Shown here piece after piece: positions 1-10,055 of a DNA stretch of 64,000 bases. Every line of letters begins with the position of its first letter. Within the stretch, counting starts at the first letter, position 1. Source of the stretch: Candidatus Alistipes intestinipullorum (lineage in GTDB: Bacteria > Bacteroidota > Bacteroidia > Bacteroidales > Rikenellaceae). Below the pieces are notes generated by a model that made no database searches, was not told the DNA's origin, and saw only the letters and a list, made by a program, of their open reading frames with translations. Location: positions 1-64,000 of the forward strand of contig DXGO01000121.1 in NCBI GenBank assembly GCA_019113885.1, read 5' to 3'. Made by a program: the position numbers and the translations under genes.

Positions 1-65
1 GATAAAAAAGAGACGGGTGCAACCTTGCAAAATTGCAACCGAATACATTCGACCTTGAGCCAAAC

Positions 66-100
66 GAAGCCGACCCCAAGAACGCCTTGGGGTCGGTTTC
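66..100. terminator. Inverted-repeat terminator-like hairpin
   Basis: gaagccgaccccaag-aacgc-cttggggtcggtttc: 15-bp stem with one G:T wobble, just past the stop of the M28 gene at 106. Confidence 0.75.
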
Positions 101-105
101 GTCGA

Positions 106-1122
106 TTAACTATTCTCCTGCAATTTGGGAAGTTGATCCGAGGTCAGCAGCGTATAGACATAGCGCATAATATAATTCACGGCTCGCTCCATGCCCTCCA
201 TATCGAGGCTCTCGGGCGTATCATCCACGGTGTGCAGCGTAGAAATATCCGTCGTGATGAAGAACGAGACGGGAATCATCTGCGAGGCGAAGGCGACATG
301 ATCCGAGGAACCTGCCGACCCCCTGGCCGATAACTCTATACGGAGCGAGTCCGGATTACCGACACACTCCACCACACGGCTCACGGGCGATAGTATCTCC
401 CCTTGCAGGCAGAGTGTATCGCCACGCATACGCCCAAACATCTCCAGGTTGACCATATGGCCTATCGTCACCGAGCTGTCGCGCAACATACGCTCCAGAT
501 GCCGCGACCCGGCCAATCCCATCTCCTCGGCGCCGAAGAGTGCAACTACCAGATCCCGCCTGAAATCGTCGGCATAGGGTTGCAGGCGGCGGGCGATCTC
601 GACCACGGCGGCCGTACCCGAGGCGTTGTCATTGGCTCCGAGCAACTGGTCTCCTGCCGAATATCTCCCGCCCTTGTCGGCCTTGAAGCGTCCCAGATGG
701 TCGTAATGCGCTCCGAGCAGCACCTTCTCCGCATCGGGATAGCGGCTCCGTATTGTCATCACCACATTGTACGAACTGTCGCGCCACTCACCGGCCAGCA
801 CCCGCTCCATGCCGCGACGCACGACTGCGCCATCTATACTGAATGGCACCAGCGCCTTACGCCACAGGGGCACACACCCGACCGTATTCAACTCCGACGC
901 AAGAAAACGCGCCGCACGCAGATCGTTGCCGCTGCCGGCACGGCGGCCTGCCAGGGAGTCGGAACAAAGGGTTTCGATCGTCGCATACATCGCCTTCGGA
1001 TCGCACGCCATCGAGGGTCGGGCCGAACGACTGCACCCCGTCGGAGCAACCATCCAAAGAACGGCCAACACCCCCGGAACGGCAAGCCTCCGACATGAGT
1101 TCAGCCAAAGTCTTAAAAGCAT
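106..1122 (-). CDS. M28 family metallopeptidase (lipoprotein)
   Basis: 338 aa; lipobox-like ..APTGC; GAHYDHLG, NDNASGTAAVVEIAR and FGAEEMGLAGS motifs of M28 aminopeptidases. Confidence 0.9.
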   Translation of the reverse strand: MLLRLWLNSCRRLAVPGVLAVLWMVAPTGCSRSARPSMACDPKAMYATIETLCSDSLAGRRAGSGNDLRAARFLASELNTVGCVPLWRKALVPFSIDGAVVRRGMERVLAGEWRDSSYNVVMTIRSRYPDAEKVLLGAHYDHLGRFKADKGGRYSAGDQLLGANDNASGTAAVVEIARRLQPYADDFRRDLVVALFGAEEMGLAGSRHLERMLRDSSVTIGHMVNLEMFGRMRGDTLCLQGEILSPVSRVVECVGNPDSLRIELSARGSAGSSDHVAFASQMIPVSFFITTDISTLHTVDDTPESLDMEGMERAVNYIMRYVYTLLTSDQLPKLQENS

Positions 1123-1180
1123 ATCCGAAATTTATACATTTTTATACATCCCCATTCTCAACCGCATCCTGTACGGACCG

Positions 1181-1726
1181 TTACCTCGACGCGACGAGCG
1201 ACGAGGGGGTGACACCCATGCAATTGCGGGCCCAGTCGCCGTGGGCGCGAAGCACCTGTTCGATGATGTCCCGCACGGCTCCTTCTCCGCCCCGGAATTC
1301 CGAGACGTACCGTGACGCTTCGATTACCTCCATCGCCGCGTCCGCCGGGCATACCGGAATCCCTACTTCGCGCATGCATTCCAGGTCGGGGATGTCGTCC
1401 CCCATGTAAATCGTATCCTGTGGATCGATCCCTTCCCGGGCAAAATACTCCCGCATCGCCGCAATCTTGTCCATGCAGTCCAGGTAGTAATCCTTCACTC
1501 CGAGCATCTGGAGCCGGTGTTCCAGCGTGCGGCCCCGGCCTCCCGAGATGATGCACACCTTGTACCCCGTCTTGATCGCATAGGCCAAGGCATATCCGTC
1601 CTTGGCATTGTAGCGGCGAATAAAGTCTCCGTCGACCGTCGGGATGATGCCCCCGTCGGTCATCACGCCGTCGACATCGAATATGAAGGCCCGGCAGCGT
1701 GCTATATCTTCCTTGAAGTTTCCCAT
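1181..1726 (-). CDS. KdsC-like HAD-family phosphatase
   Basis: FIFDVDGVMTDGGI, KDGYALAYAIKTGYKVCIISGG and YMGDDIPDLECM motifs; start at MGNFKED overlaps the upstream gene. Confidence 0.88.
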   Translation of the reverse strand: MGNFKEDIARCRAFIFDVDGVMTDGGIIPTVDGDFIRRYNAKDGYALAYAIKTGYKVCIISGGRGRTLEHRLQMLGVKDYYLDCMDKIAAMREYFAREGIDPQDTIYMGDDIPDLECMREVGIPVCPADAAMEVIEASRYVSEFRGGEGAVRDIIEQVLRAHGDWARNCMGVTPSSLVASR

Positions 1727-2490
1727 ATGTTTTTGCTGATTTGTTGGTAGAGTTCCAGTAATTCGGGATCGTCGGCCAGCAGTGCCGCATGGCGTTCTAT
1801 CGTCGTGGCGTCGTGCCGTGCGGCCGGGCCCGTCTGTACGTCGGCGGGCGATGTGGCGTCGCATGCTTTGGCGGCGGTTTCGGCCACGAGAGGTTTCAGA
1901 ATGTCGAAATCCAACCCTGCCGAGCGTACGATCCGCTCGCCGAGGGCGTACATGCGGTTGGCGAAGTTGCAGGCGAAGACGGCCGCCAGGTGCACCTTGG
2001 CGCGGCGGGCCGAGTCGGCCTGCAAGACTGTTTGCGAGAGGTGCCGGGCAAAGGCCTCCACGTCGGCCTGCAGGGCGGCATCCGCGGCCTCGACGAAGAT
2101 CGGGATCGCGCGGAAATCCACCGCGCGGCCCTTGGTGAAGGTTTGCATGGGGTAGAAGACCGCGCGGCGGGAGTATTGCTCCGGCAGGGCTTCGAGGGAC
2201 ACGCTTCCGGCGGTGTGGGCGACAACGGCCCCGGAGGGAATCGGCAGCGTGCGGGCCACTTCGCCGACGGCCGAGTCGCTGACGGCGATCAGGTAGAGGT
2301 CGGCCGTCGTGCAAAGTTCCTCGGGCCGGGAGGCGGTTTCGGTGCCGGTCAGTGCGGCGATGGCGCGGCCGCGGGCTTCGTTGCGGGCGTAAAGTTGCCG
2401 CAGTTCCAGGTCGCTGGCGGCGATGGCGCGGGCCAGGGCTTCGGCCAGGTTCCCGCTTCCGATGATGACGGCGCTTTTCAGTGCTTTCAT
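1702..2490 (-). CDS. Rossmann-like/DUF2520 domain protein
   Basis: MKALKSAVIIGSGNLAEALARAI N-terminal NAD-binding motif; DUF2520-like C-terminus (HLAAVFACNFANRMYALGE). Confidence 0.85.
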   Translation of the reverse strand: MKALKSAVIIGSGNLAEALARAIAASDLELRQLYARNEARGRAIAALTGTETASRPEELCTTADLYLIAVSDSAVGEVARTLPIPSGAVVAHTAGSVSLEALPEQYSRRAVFYPMQTFTKGRAVDFRAIPIFVEAADAALQADVEAFARHLSQTVLQADSARRAKVHLAAVFACNFANRMYALGERIVRSAGLDFDILKPLVAETAAKACDATSPADVQTGPAARHDATTIERHAALLADDPELLELYQQISKNIWETSRKI

Positions 2491-3869
2491 GCTTTTGACG
2501 TATCTTCCGTTTTGCGACGGCCGTGTGTGGGAGTACCGCCGTTTTTCTTTTCTGTCGGAGCTGTCCCCAGCAGGTCGGCCAGCGGGACGTTGTCGGGCGA
2601 CTGGCGGACGGCCTCTTTCAGCTGCTCCAGTTCCTGGTCGATACGTGCCAGATCGGGCGTGGCCTGCAGGTCGATGGTCGTCTGCCCGGTTTGCTCGACG
2701 GCCTCCAGAATGCCGTAGATAGTGATCGTCGAGGTGTCGTGGGCCGGGGCGAAGGCCACTTCGCGCTCCCCGTCGCCGTTGCGTACGGCGATGAGTTGCC
2801 GGGCGGTGACCAGTTGGAAGAGAATGTCGTTGACGATGCGTGTGGGGAGGTCCAGCTGTTGGCGGATGGCCTCGGAGGGCATGGCGCCGCCGCGTTCGCG
2901 GAACCATCGCACGACGATGAGCATGGCTGTGAGCAGCACCTTGCGGCGCTGGTCGTAGCTGATGCGCAGCGATTCGCGCTCCTCGTCGAAACGCGAGATG
3001 TTCTGATAGGCGAACGAGAGCTCCCCTCCGAAGAGGAGGATCTCCCAGGAGGTCTGCATCCAGATGAGGAAGAGCGGCAGGGCGGCAAAGCTGCCGTAGA
3101 TGGCGTTGTAGGAGGTCATCCACCGCTGCACGTAGACGTAGCCCCACTGGAAGAGGATGAAAATCGTGCCTGCAACGATCCCGGCCATCAGGGCGCTTCC
3201 GAACCGTACCTTGGCGTTGGGGATAATCAGGTAAAGGAGTGTGAACATGACCCAGATGATGACCATCGAGGCCAGCCCCGAGAGGAGGTTGAAGTACCAG
3301 CTTCCGTCGAATCCCAACTGGGATTCGATGTAATTGCCTACGGAACTGGCGGCGATCCAGAGGATCGGGACGATCATCACCACGGCGATATAGTCGGTCC
3401 ATTGCCGGGTGATGCTGCGTTCGACCTTGACTTCCCAGATGTTGTTGAAGGCGCTCTCGATCGACCCGAAGACGCGGATCACGGCCCAGAAGAGCATCAG
3501 CAGCGCAACGGTGGCAACGACGCCCCCACGTGTACGGGCCAAGGCATTTTCTGCAAAATCGACCAGGTAATCGATCACCTGAGGTGCCTGGGGAAAGAGG
3601 TCGTGGAGATTCTGGATCAGTCCGTCGGCCAGCCCGAATCCCTTGACCACGGCGAAGACCACCGCTGCGATGGGCACCAGCGACATGAGCGTGTAGAAGG
3701 TCAGGGCCGCCGAGCGCACGATGGTGCCGTGTTCGAGCAGCCCGCGGGCCGTGTAGAAGAGCAGTTTGTATTGCTGCACAAGCCACCGCACAACGGGATT
3801 GCGCCATTCGTGGGTGTCGCGCTGGAAAATCGTGTCGGTGAAGTACGTGAGAATTTCGCTGAATTTCAT
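2487..3869 (-). CDS. YihY/virulence factor BrkB family membrane protein
   Basis: 460 aa; multiple TM segments; ALTFYTLMSLVPIAAVVFAVVKGFG typical of YihY/BrkB. Confidence 0.88.
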   Translation of the reverse strand: MKFSEILTYFTDTIFQRDTHEWRNPVVRWLVQQYKLLFYTARGLLEHGTIVRSAALTFYTLMSLVPIAAVVFAVVKGFGLADGLIQNLHDLFPQAPQVIDYLVDFAENALARTRGGVVATVALLMLFWAVIRVFGSIESAFNNIWEVKVERSITRQWTDYIAVVMIVPILWIAASSVGNYIESQLGFDGSWYFNLLSGLASMVIIWVMFTLLYLIIPNAKVRFGSALMAGIVAGTIFILFQWGYVYVQRWMTSYNAIYGSFAALPLFLIWMQTSWEILLFGGELSFAYQNISRFDEERESLRISYDQRRKVLLTAMLIVVRWFRERGGAMPSEAIRQQLDLPTRIVNDILFQLVTARQLIAVRNGDGEREVAFAPAHDTSTITIYGILEAVEQTGQTTIDLQATPDLARIDQELEQLKEAVRQSPDNVPLADLLGTAPTEKKNGGTPTHGRRKTEDTSKA

Positions 3870-3900
3870 GGGTGCGGGGCGGGTATTCAGACAAATGTAG

Positions 3901-5094
3901 TCATTTTATGCGGATCACCCAAAAATTGCCCCCGATTTTCGTGAAAGCCAGCCGCTGTTCGGCTCCTGCATGGGCCCCCAGGCGTCGCATCAGCTCCTCG
4001 GCTGCGAGCGGGAAATCGCGTTTCAATAGTTCGATCCCGCATCCGCGCAGTTCGCGCCTGAGGCGCTTCGGGTCGTAGGGCTCGATCGCCTCGACGGGCA
4101 ATACGCGCCCGATGACCTGCTGTGGCTCCTCGGAGGCGAATCCGAAGCCGTTGTCGCTCCAGCAGTCGGCCACGCCGCGGAGGTGGAGCCGCGTGAGACG
4201 CGCTTTGCGCAGTGCGACATCGGGCACCACGAGCCAGCGGTAGCGTGTGGGGTCGAAGGCCGGGGGTGCCGGAAGCTCTGCACTCGGGGCGACTTCGGGC
4301 GCGACATCGGCCGACGCCTTCCCCGCGCCCTCGCCCGTCGCCTCGAACGAGCCGCGTCCGATTGCCGTGGCAATGATCCGGGGGCCCGAGCCGTCGTCGT
4401 AGACCATCACTTCCTTGCACTCGTCGCCGAGCGAGACGACCTCCACGCTGCTGCGGGGAAAGAGCCGCAGTGCCTCGTCGACATCGAACAGCGGGGAGTT
4501 TTTCACGCACAGTCGCGCCGAGGCACGCCGTATGAGCGGTCGCAGGGCAAGGATGTCGGGCGAGCAGGCTTCGAGCCGCAGTTGCTTGAGCCCCTTTTCG
4601 GACCGGCGATCGGGGTCGGCGTAGATCCAGTCGAAACGCAGCCCCTCGCGGCGGAGGTACTCCTCGGCCGCGATGTTCACCACCTCGATATTCGTAATCC
4701 CCATTCTGGAAAAGTTCTCTGCGGTGATGCGGGCCAGCATCGGGTCGCGCTCGAGGGCTATCACGCGGCGGAAGCGGCGGCTCAGCGCCAGGGCGTCGAC
4801 CCCCAGTCCGCAGGTGAGGTCCAGTACCGTGTCGCCCCCGATGCGCTTGTGTGCGGCGCATGCCTCGCTTGACGCCTGCTCGAAGGCCCGCGGCGGGAGG
4901 ATGCATTCCGCCGCCGCGTAGGTCGGGAGCTTCTCCGCAGCGCGCGCGAGGTATTTGACTTGCGTGGCCACGAGGCGTGCGTGCGGCACATGGCGGTCCA
5001 TTGCCACGGAGAGCGGATCGCGCCCGCGGCAGGCGTGGATCGCCTCCCGTACCTCGGGAAGGCACAGCAGCTCGTATTCTTCGGCAGTGATCAC
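3901..5094 (-). CDS. Class I SAM-dependent methyltransferase with THUMP-like domain
   Basis: VLDLTCGLGVDALALSRRF and DWIYADPDRR motifs; GTG start at 5094 overlaps the stop of comEC (GTGA). Confidence 0.82.
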   Translation of the reverse strand: MITAEEYELLCLPEVREAIHACRGRDPLSVAMDRHVPHARLVATQVKYLARAAEKLPTYAAAECILPPRAFEQASSEACAAHKRIGGDTVLDLTCGLGVDALALSRRFRRVIALERDPMLARITAENFSRMGITNIEVVNIAAEEYLRREGLRFDWIYADPDRRSEKGLKQLRLEACSPDILALRPLIRRASARLCVKNSPLFDVDEALRLFPRSSVEVVSLGDECKEVMVYDDGSGPRIIATAIGRGSFEATGEGAGKASADVAPEVAPSAELPAPPAFDPTRYRWLVVPDVALRKARLTRLHLRGVADCWSDNGFGFASEEPQQVIGRVLPVEAIEPYDPKRLRRELRGCGIELLKRDFPLAAEELMRRLGAHAGAEQRLAFTKIGGNFWVIRIK

Positions 5095-6569
5095 GTCGGC
5101 AAAGGTACGCTTTTTTTCGCTTCGCGGCTCCACGCCGCGAGGGTTGCGAACAGGTAAAGCGCATAAATGACGACCGTATGCGGAGCCGAAAGGGCGTAGT
5201 CGACGGCGCCGCCGGGCAGTGCGGCGGTCGCGCGGGCCAGGAAGTTGATCCCTTCGGCGGCGTGTCCCGCCACGAAGGCGAAGAGGGGTGCCAGCGGCTC
5301 GATCGGAAGCAGCATCCACAACGTACCTGCAAAGACCACGACTCCGCCCAACAGAATGGCCAGCGGGTTGATCAGCAGTCCGGCGAGCGGGATGCTTCCG
5401 AAGGTGTGGGCGATGAGCGGGACGGTTGCGAGGCTGGCGACCAACCCGATCAGGTAGGCGTCGATAACGGCATTGACGAGTCTCCACCGGGTACGGCAGC
5501 GGCGGCAGAGCGGCACGCCCCAGGCAAGGATTCCGGCCACGGCGACGAACGAGAGTTGAAAGCTGATGTCGCCGAGCCAGTTGGGATTCCACAGCAGCAT
5601 GAGGAAGGCAGCCGTGGCGAGGGCGTTCATCCCGACGTACTCCGATCCCGACGCCAGTGCGGTCTGGAGCACCGTGCACATGATGGCGGCCCGCACGGCG
5701 CTGGGTGGATAACCTGCAGCCGCGACGAACAGCCATACGGCCCCGATGGCCAGGAGGTTCTTGACGAGGTGCCCGCGGCGGAGTAGCGGCAACCACCACA
5801 ACAGCGCGTTGATCAGTACGAAGACGATGCCCGTGTGCAGTCCGGAGACGGCCAGCAGATGGGCCAGCCCGCTGCGCGAATAGGCGTCACGCAATTCGGA
5901 GGAGAGTGCGCGGCGCTCCCCGGCGGCCATGCTCTCGACCACGGCGGCCGCTTCAGGACCCATTTCGAGACGCTCGAGCCGTTCAACAGCCCTCCGGTGC
6001 AGGTCCGACGCCGCAGGAGCCAGCCGCTCGAGAATCGCCCGTTCATCGACCCACAATGTCCCGGCGTATCCGCGCCGTTGCATCAGGCGGCGGTAGCTCT
6101 CCGCGCCTCCCCGGAACGGACGCACCGTGCCGCGGCAGCGGAGCCGATCTCCGGGGTGCAGTTTCGTGAGGGAGTCGGTATAGAGTCGTACCCGGGCGTC
6201 GGAGGCTCTCCACGTGCCGTCCGAAGGGTCGCGCCATGCCGTTACCAGGGCGTCGGCCGTGGTGTAGCCTCCCCGGTCGGAAGGGAATCCTTCGAGGGCG
6301 ATTTCATAGGCGGTGACGATCCCTCGGGGTACCGATGGGGCGGGTGTGCGGAGTTGTGCTGCGGCGAATCCGGCCACGAACAGCATGCCGATCGTGGCGG
6401 ACGACGAACGCATCAGCAGTGCGGCGAGCCCTGTCGTGACAAATGCCGCTGCGAGGAACCACAGCGGCAGCGTGTACCAGACGCTCAGTGCGATCCCGGC
6501 GGCAAACGGTGCCAGGAGCTTGAGCATCGGCATGCGGTCGAGACGTTCTGTGAGGCGGCGTATTCCCAT
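5091..6569 (-). CDS. ComEC/Rec2 family competence protein (N-terminal and competence domains)
   Basis: Hydrophobic; LAHLLAVSGLHTGIVFVLINALLWWLPLL, PPSAVRAAIMCTVLQTALA; no C-terminal metallo-beta-lactamase domain evident; exact start uncertain (ORF open to 6590). Confidence 0.82.
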   Translation of the reverse strand: MGIRRLTERLDRMPMLKLLAPFAAGIALSVWYTLPLWFLAAAFVTTGLAALLMRSSSATIGMLFVAGFAAAQLRTPAPSVPRGIVTAYEIALEGFPSDRGGYTTADALVTAWRDPSDGTWRASDARVRLYTDSLTKLHPGDRLRCRGTVRPFRGGAESYRRLMQRRGYAGTLWVDERAILERLAPAASDLHRRAVERLERLEMGPEAAAVVESMAAGERRALSSELRDAYSRSGLAHLLAVSGLHTGIVFVLINALLWWLPLLRRGHLVKNLLAIGAVWLFVAAAGYPPSAVRAAIMCTVLQTALASGSEYVGMNALATAAFLMLLWNPNWLGDISFQLSFVAVAGILAWGVPLCRRCRTRWRLVNAVIDAYLIGLVASLATVPLIAHTFGSIPLAGLLINPLAILLGGVVVFAGTLWMLLPIEPLAPLFAFVAGHAAEGINFLARATAALPGGAVDYALSAPHTVVIYALYLFATLAAWSREAKKSVPLPT

Positions 6570-6590
6570 GCAGGAGGGGGCTCGGAACAA

Positions 6591-7634
6591 CTATTCGATG
6601 TTTTCGCGGATCAGAATCTCGATCGGCGTGTGTTTGATGATCTGGTCGTGTTGTCCGTAGAGGATGTATTCCAGCACATACTTGATGCTCTGGTATCCCT
6701 GGAGGTCGGGGCGCTCGGAGAGCAGGAACGAAAGGTAGCCTTTCTTGAGGTATTCGATGTTCTTTTGTGTGACGCCGCAACCGATCACCTTGACGCCCGT
6801 AATGCCGTGGTGTTCGAGGTAGCTGGCGAAGATGTATGACCGGGAGTTAAACACTACGGCGCCGCCGATCTCGTTCTCTTCCGCGAAAAGCCGGTCGAAC
6901 TCCCGCCAGCTTCGCTCGATGTCCTGCGTGTAGTAGTTGGCGTAAAGGAAGCGGTTCTTGCTCGAAATAGTGTCGAAGTATTCGAAGAAACCCTCCTTGC
7001 GCACGACCGTCTGCAGCGAGCTCTCGTTGCCCGAGCGCACGGCGTGGAGGATGGCGATGTCCTTCTCCTCGCCGATGACGTCCGACAGGAGCTTGGCCTC
7101 GATGTATCCGAGTTTCCGGGAGTCGGGGCCGAAAAACGCCCGCTGGTTGCACGTCGGAATCAGCGTGTCGATAAAGACGTAGGGCGTGCCCTGCTCGTCG
7201 AGCCGGCGTGAGAACTGCACGGTCTCCTCGCGGAACGTCGGGCCGATGATCATCGCATCGCACGGGTATTCCAGCGCTTCGCTGTAAGCCTTCCGGCAGG
7301 AGTAGAGGTCGAACTGGTCGTAGTAGAAGATTTTGGTCTCGGTTTGGATTTTCGAGAAGTCGTAGAGCGCCTGGCGGATTCCCTTCTCGATCTGTTCCCA
7401 ATACTCTCCCGGCTGATAGCTCGGGAGCACGATCGCAAGGGTGATTTTGCGTTTTACGCCGATGGACGAAACCAGCAGATTGGGCCGGTAGAGGATTTTT
7501 TCGAGCACCTGCTCGACCTTCTGCCGGCTCTTTTCCGAGACGTCGCCGCGGTTGTGCAGGACGCGGTCGACCGTGCCGACCGACACCCCGGCCATGGCGG
7601 CGATGTCCTTGATCTTATAGCTTTTGCGATCCAT
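6591..7634 (-). CDS. LacI-family transcriptional regulator with periplasmic-binding-like sensor domain
   Basis: N-terminal HTH YKIKDIAAMAGVSVGTVDRVLHNRGDVS; Peripla_BP-like remainder. Confidence 0.92.
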   Translation of the reverse strand: MDRKSYKIKDIAAMAGVSVGTVDRVLHNRGDVSEKSRQKVEQVLEKILYRPNLLVSSIGVKRKITLAIVLPSYQPGEYWEQIEKGIRQALYDFSKIQTETKIFYYDQFDLYSCRKAYSEALEYPCDAMIIGPTFREETVQFSRRLDEQGTPYVFIDTLIPTCNQRAFFGPDSRKLGYIEAKLLSDVIGEEKDIAILHAVRSGNESSLQTVVRKEGFFEYFDTISSKNRFLYANYYTQDIERSWREFDRLFAEENEIGGAVVFNSRSYIFASYLEHHGITGVKVIGCGVTQKNIEYLKKGYLSFLLSERPDLQGYQSIKYVLEYILYGQHDQIIKHTPIEILIRENIE

Positions 7635-7678
7635 ACGGCGAAAATACTAAATATTTCCGATTCGCGGCGTATGTTTTA

Positions 7679-8455
7679 TCAAATTCTCAGCGCCGAAGCG
7701 GCTCCCAGGTCGAGAAAAAGGGTGGCGTCGTTGTGTGTGCGGAGAATCGATGCCGGGCATTGTTCCGTGATGGGGCCATAGAGCGTGTCGTGTACCGCTT
7801 TGGCCTTGCGCGCAAGAGGCACGATCCCCACTACGCAACGGCAGGACATCAGCGTCGGGATGGTCAGCGTCATTGCCTGTCGGGGCACGAGCGAGATGTC
7901 GGCAAATTCCCCGTCGTTGACCTGCTGCTGGCGGCACTGTTCGTCGAGGGTCGTGATCTTCACGATCTCGGGGTCGTCGAACCGTGCCTCATGGGGATCG
8001 TTGAAGGCGATATGGCCGTTTTCGCCGATGCCCAGCGAGACGATGTCCAGCGGGGCGGACTCGATCAGTTTCCCGTAGCGGAGGCACTCCTGCCGTCCCT
8101 CCTGGCCGCCCGAGTCCATCAGGTGCACCGCCTTGAAAGGTGCACGGTTGAAAATGGCATTCGACAGGAAGTTGCCGAATCGCTGGGGGGCGTCGGCCGG
8201 CAGCCCGATGTATTCGTCCATGTGGAACGCCTCCACGCGGCCGAATATCTCTTTCCCGGCGTTGCGGATACCTTCCAGAAACTCATCCTGCGAATGAGCC
8301 GCGGCGAACACGGCGCGTGCGGTGGGTTGTCGGTCGAGTATGGTCTTCAGCCGTTGCAGATAGTAGGATGAAGCGGCTTGCCCCATCTGTTGTCTGGTTT
8401 CGTAAATCAGTACGTGCAATTTGTCGACGTAGAAATCCTTGATCAGTCCATCCAT
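7679..8455 (-). CDS. nagB: Glucosamine-6-phosphate deaminase
   Basis: VEAFHMDEYIGLP, DIVSLGIGENGHIAFNDP; start chosen at MDGLIKDFYVDKLHV. Confidence 0.92.
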   Translation of the reverse strand: MDGLIKDFYVDKLHVLIYETRQQMGQAASSYYLQRLKTILDRQPTARAVFAAAHSQDEFLEGIRNAGKEIFGRVEAFHMDEYIGLPADAPQRFGNFLSNAIFNRAPFKAVHLMDSGGQEGRQECLRYGKLIESAPLDIVSLGIGENGHIAFNDPHEARFDDPEIVKITTLDEQCRQQQVNDGEFADISLVPRQAMTLTIPTLMSCRCVVGIVPLARKAKAVHDTLYGPITEQCPASILRTHNDATLFLDLGAASALRI

Positions 8456-8720
8456 AGTTCTAAACGGGTCGGTAATGTCTATTTCCGTGTTCGAGCACAA
8501 AAATATGGATTTTGGTTCTTTTTTCAAAAGAAAATCGAAACTATTTTTTAATATAAAGTAAATCAGTATTTTACAGTTTTAATGTCTTATGGCGAATTCT
8601 TTTGTCTGTTATTTTTTTGTCCATATCTGTTGCGCGAAATGATTTTTTTACTACCTTAGCGACTGGACAATCTGTGATCGAGCACGGAATTTTGTCCGAA
8701 TTTGTGCTTCGCGAGAACCT
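8456..8720. promoter_or_regulatory. AT-rich divergent regulatory region between nagB and the sugar MFS gene
   Basis: Strikingly AT-rich compared with the window; lies between divergent GlcNAc genes; probable target of the adjacent LacI-type regulator (inference). Confidence 0.5.
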
Positions 8721-10055
8721 TTGACTGAAACAAAAACCGATATGAACCCGTCCCTTTCCAAAAGGCAGTATTTTGTCTCCATGGCGATCATGGGGACGCT
8801 GTTCTTCTTCTTTGGCATGATCTCCTGGGTCAACTCCGTGTTGATTCCCTATTTTAAGGTGACGTGCGAATTGTCGCTCGCGCAGGCGTATCTGGTGGGT
8901 TTCGTATTCTATATCGCTTACCTGGTGATGGCGATCCCTTCGTCGATGATGCTCGATGCGGTCGGCTATAAGAAAGGTATCGGCTACGGGCTGTTCATCA
9001 TGGCGCTTGGGGCCCTCTGCTTCGTCCCGGCGGCATTGATTCGCTGCTATGCACTCTTCCTGACGGGGCTGTTCCTGCTCGGCATCGGACTGGCCGTGTT
9101 GCAGACCGCCGGAAATCCCTTTGTGACGATCATCGGCCCCATCGATGCCGCGGCCAAACGGATGTCGGTCATGGGCGTCTGCAACAAGTTGGCTGGAATC
9201 ATTGCCCCGCTGGCGCTTGGCTACCTGATCATTCGGCCGGGCGATGCCGCGCTGTTCGAGCAGGCCGAGGCCGGCGTTCAACTGATCGGCGGACAGGCCC
9301 GGGAGGTCGTGCTCGACGAGATGGCCCGGCGCGTCATCCTGCCCTATTCGGTGCTGGCACTCGTGCTGATCGCCTTCGGATTCTATGTAAGGCGCTCTCC
9401 GCTGCCCGACATCGTCGGGAAGGCAAAAACGACTTCCGGGGAGGATGGCCGCAAGAGCATCCTGAGTTATCCCTATCTGATTCTGGGTGTCGTGGCTATG
9501 GTTTGCCACCTGGGGACGCAGGCGCTTTGCATCAATACGCTGGTGACGTCGTCCGTGTCGCTCGGCACCGAGATCGCGCAGGCCAAATTGCTGCCCTCGC
9601 TGATCCTCTTCTCGACGTTCGTGGGGTTCGCCCTCGGCGCCCTGCTCATCCCCCGCGTGCTGTCGCAGCGTACGGCGTTGAAAATTGCCGCGGCGTTGAA
9701 TCTTGCGGCGTCGGTACTGGTGCTCTGTGTCGGCGGCAACCTCTCCCTCTTTGGGGTCGAGACCCACGCTGCGATGTGGGTGCTGATTTTCATGGGCATT
9801 CCCAATGCCTTCCTCTATTCGGGCATTTGGCCATTGGCGATTCACGACCTGGGCCGCCATACGGGGCTCGGGTCGGCGTGGTTGGTCATGGCCTTGGCGT
9901 CGAGCGGCCTCTTCCCGCTGATCTATGCCGGGGAGGTCTCCCGCCTGGGAAGCGTCCAGTCGGCCTATTGGTTCATGATCCCCTGTTTCGTATTCATTCT
10001 CTATTATGCGTTCCGGGGGTATAAGGTGGAATATTGGACCCGTCGGGGTCGGTAA
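8721..10055 (+). CDS. Sugar MFS transporter, FucP/NagP-like
   Basis: 444 aa, about 12 TM; FFFFGMISWVNSVLIPYFK, LQTAGNPFVTIIGP; next to nagA/nagB. Confidence 0.88.
   Translation: MTETKTDMNPSLSKRQYFVSMAIMGTLFFFFGMISWVNSVLIPYFKVTCELSLAQAYLVGFVFYIAYLVMAIPSSMMLDAVGYKKGIGYGLFIMALGALCFVPAALIRCYALFLTGLFLLGIGLAVLQTAGNPFVTIIGPIDAAAKRMSVMGVCNKLAGIIAPLALGYLIIRPGDAALFEQAEAGVQLIGGQAREVVLDEMARRVILPYSVLALVLIAFGFYVRRSPLPDIVGKAKTTSGEDGRKSILSYPYLILGVVAMVCHLGTQALCINTLVTSSVSLGTEIAQAKLLPSLILFSTFVGFALGALLIPRVLSQRTALKIAAALNLAASVLVLCVGGNLSLFGVETHAAMWVLIFMGIPNAFLYSGIWPLAIHDLGRHTGLGSAWLVMALASSGLFPLIYAGEVSRLGSVQSAYWFMIPCFVFILYYAFRGYKVEYWTRRGR

Noticed and set aside
2523-3944. 473-aa plus-strand ORF opposite the BrkB gene
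   Set aside because: Shadow ORF of a GC-rich gene; low-complexity His/Asp/Gly-rich translation, whereas the minus frame encodes a recognisable membrane protein
5091-6569. ComEC lacking the metallo-beta-lactamase domain as a truncated pseudogene
   Set aside because: ORF is intact with a clean stop coupled to the next gene; MBL-less ComEC proteins are common
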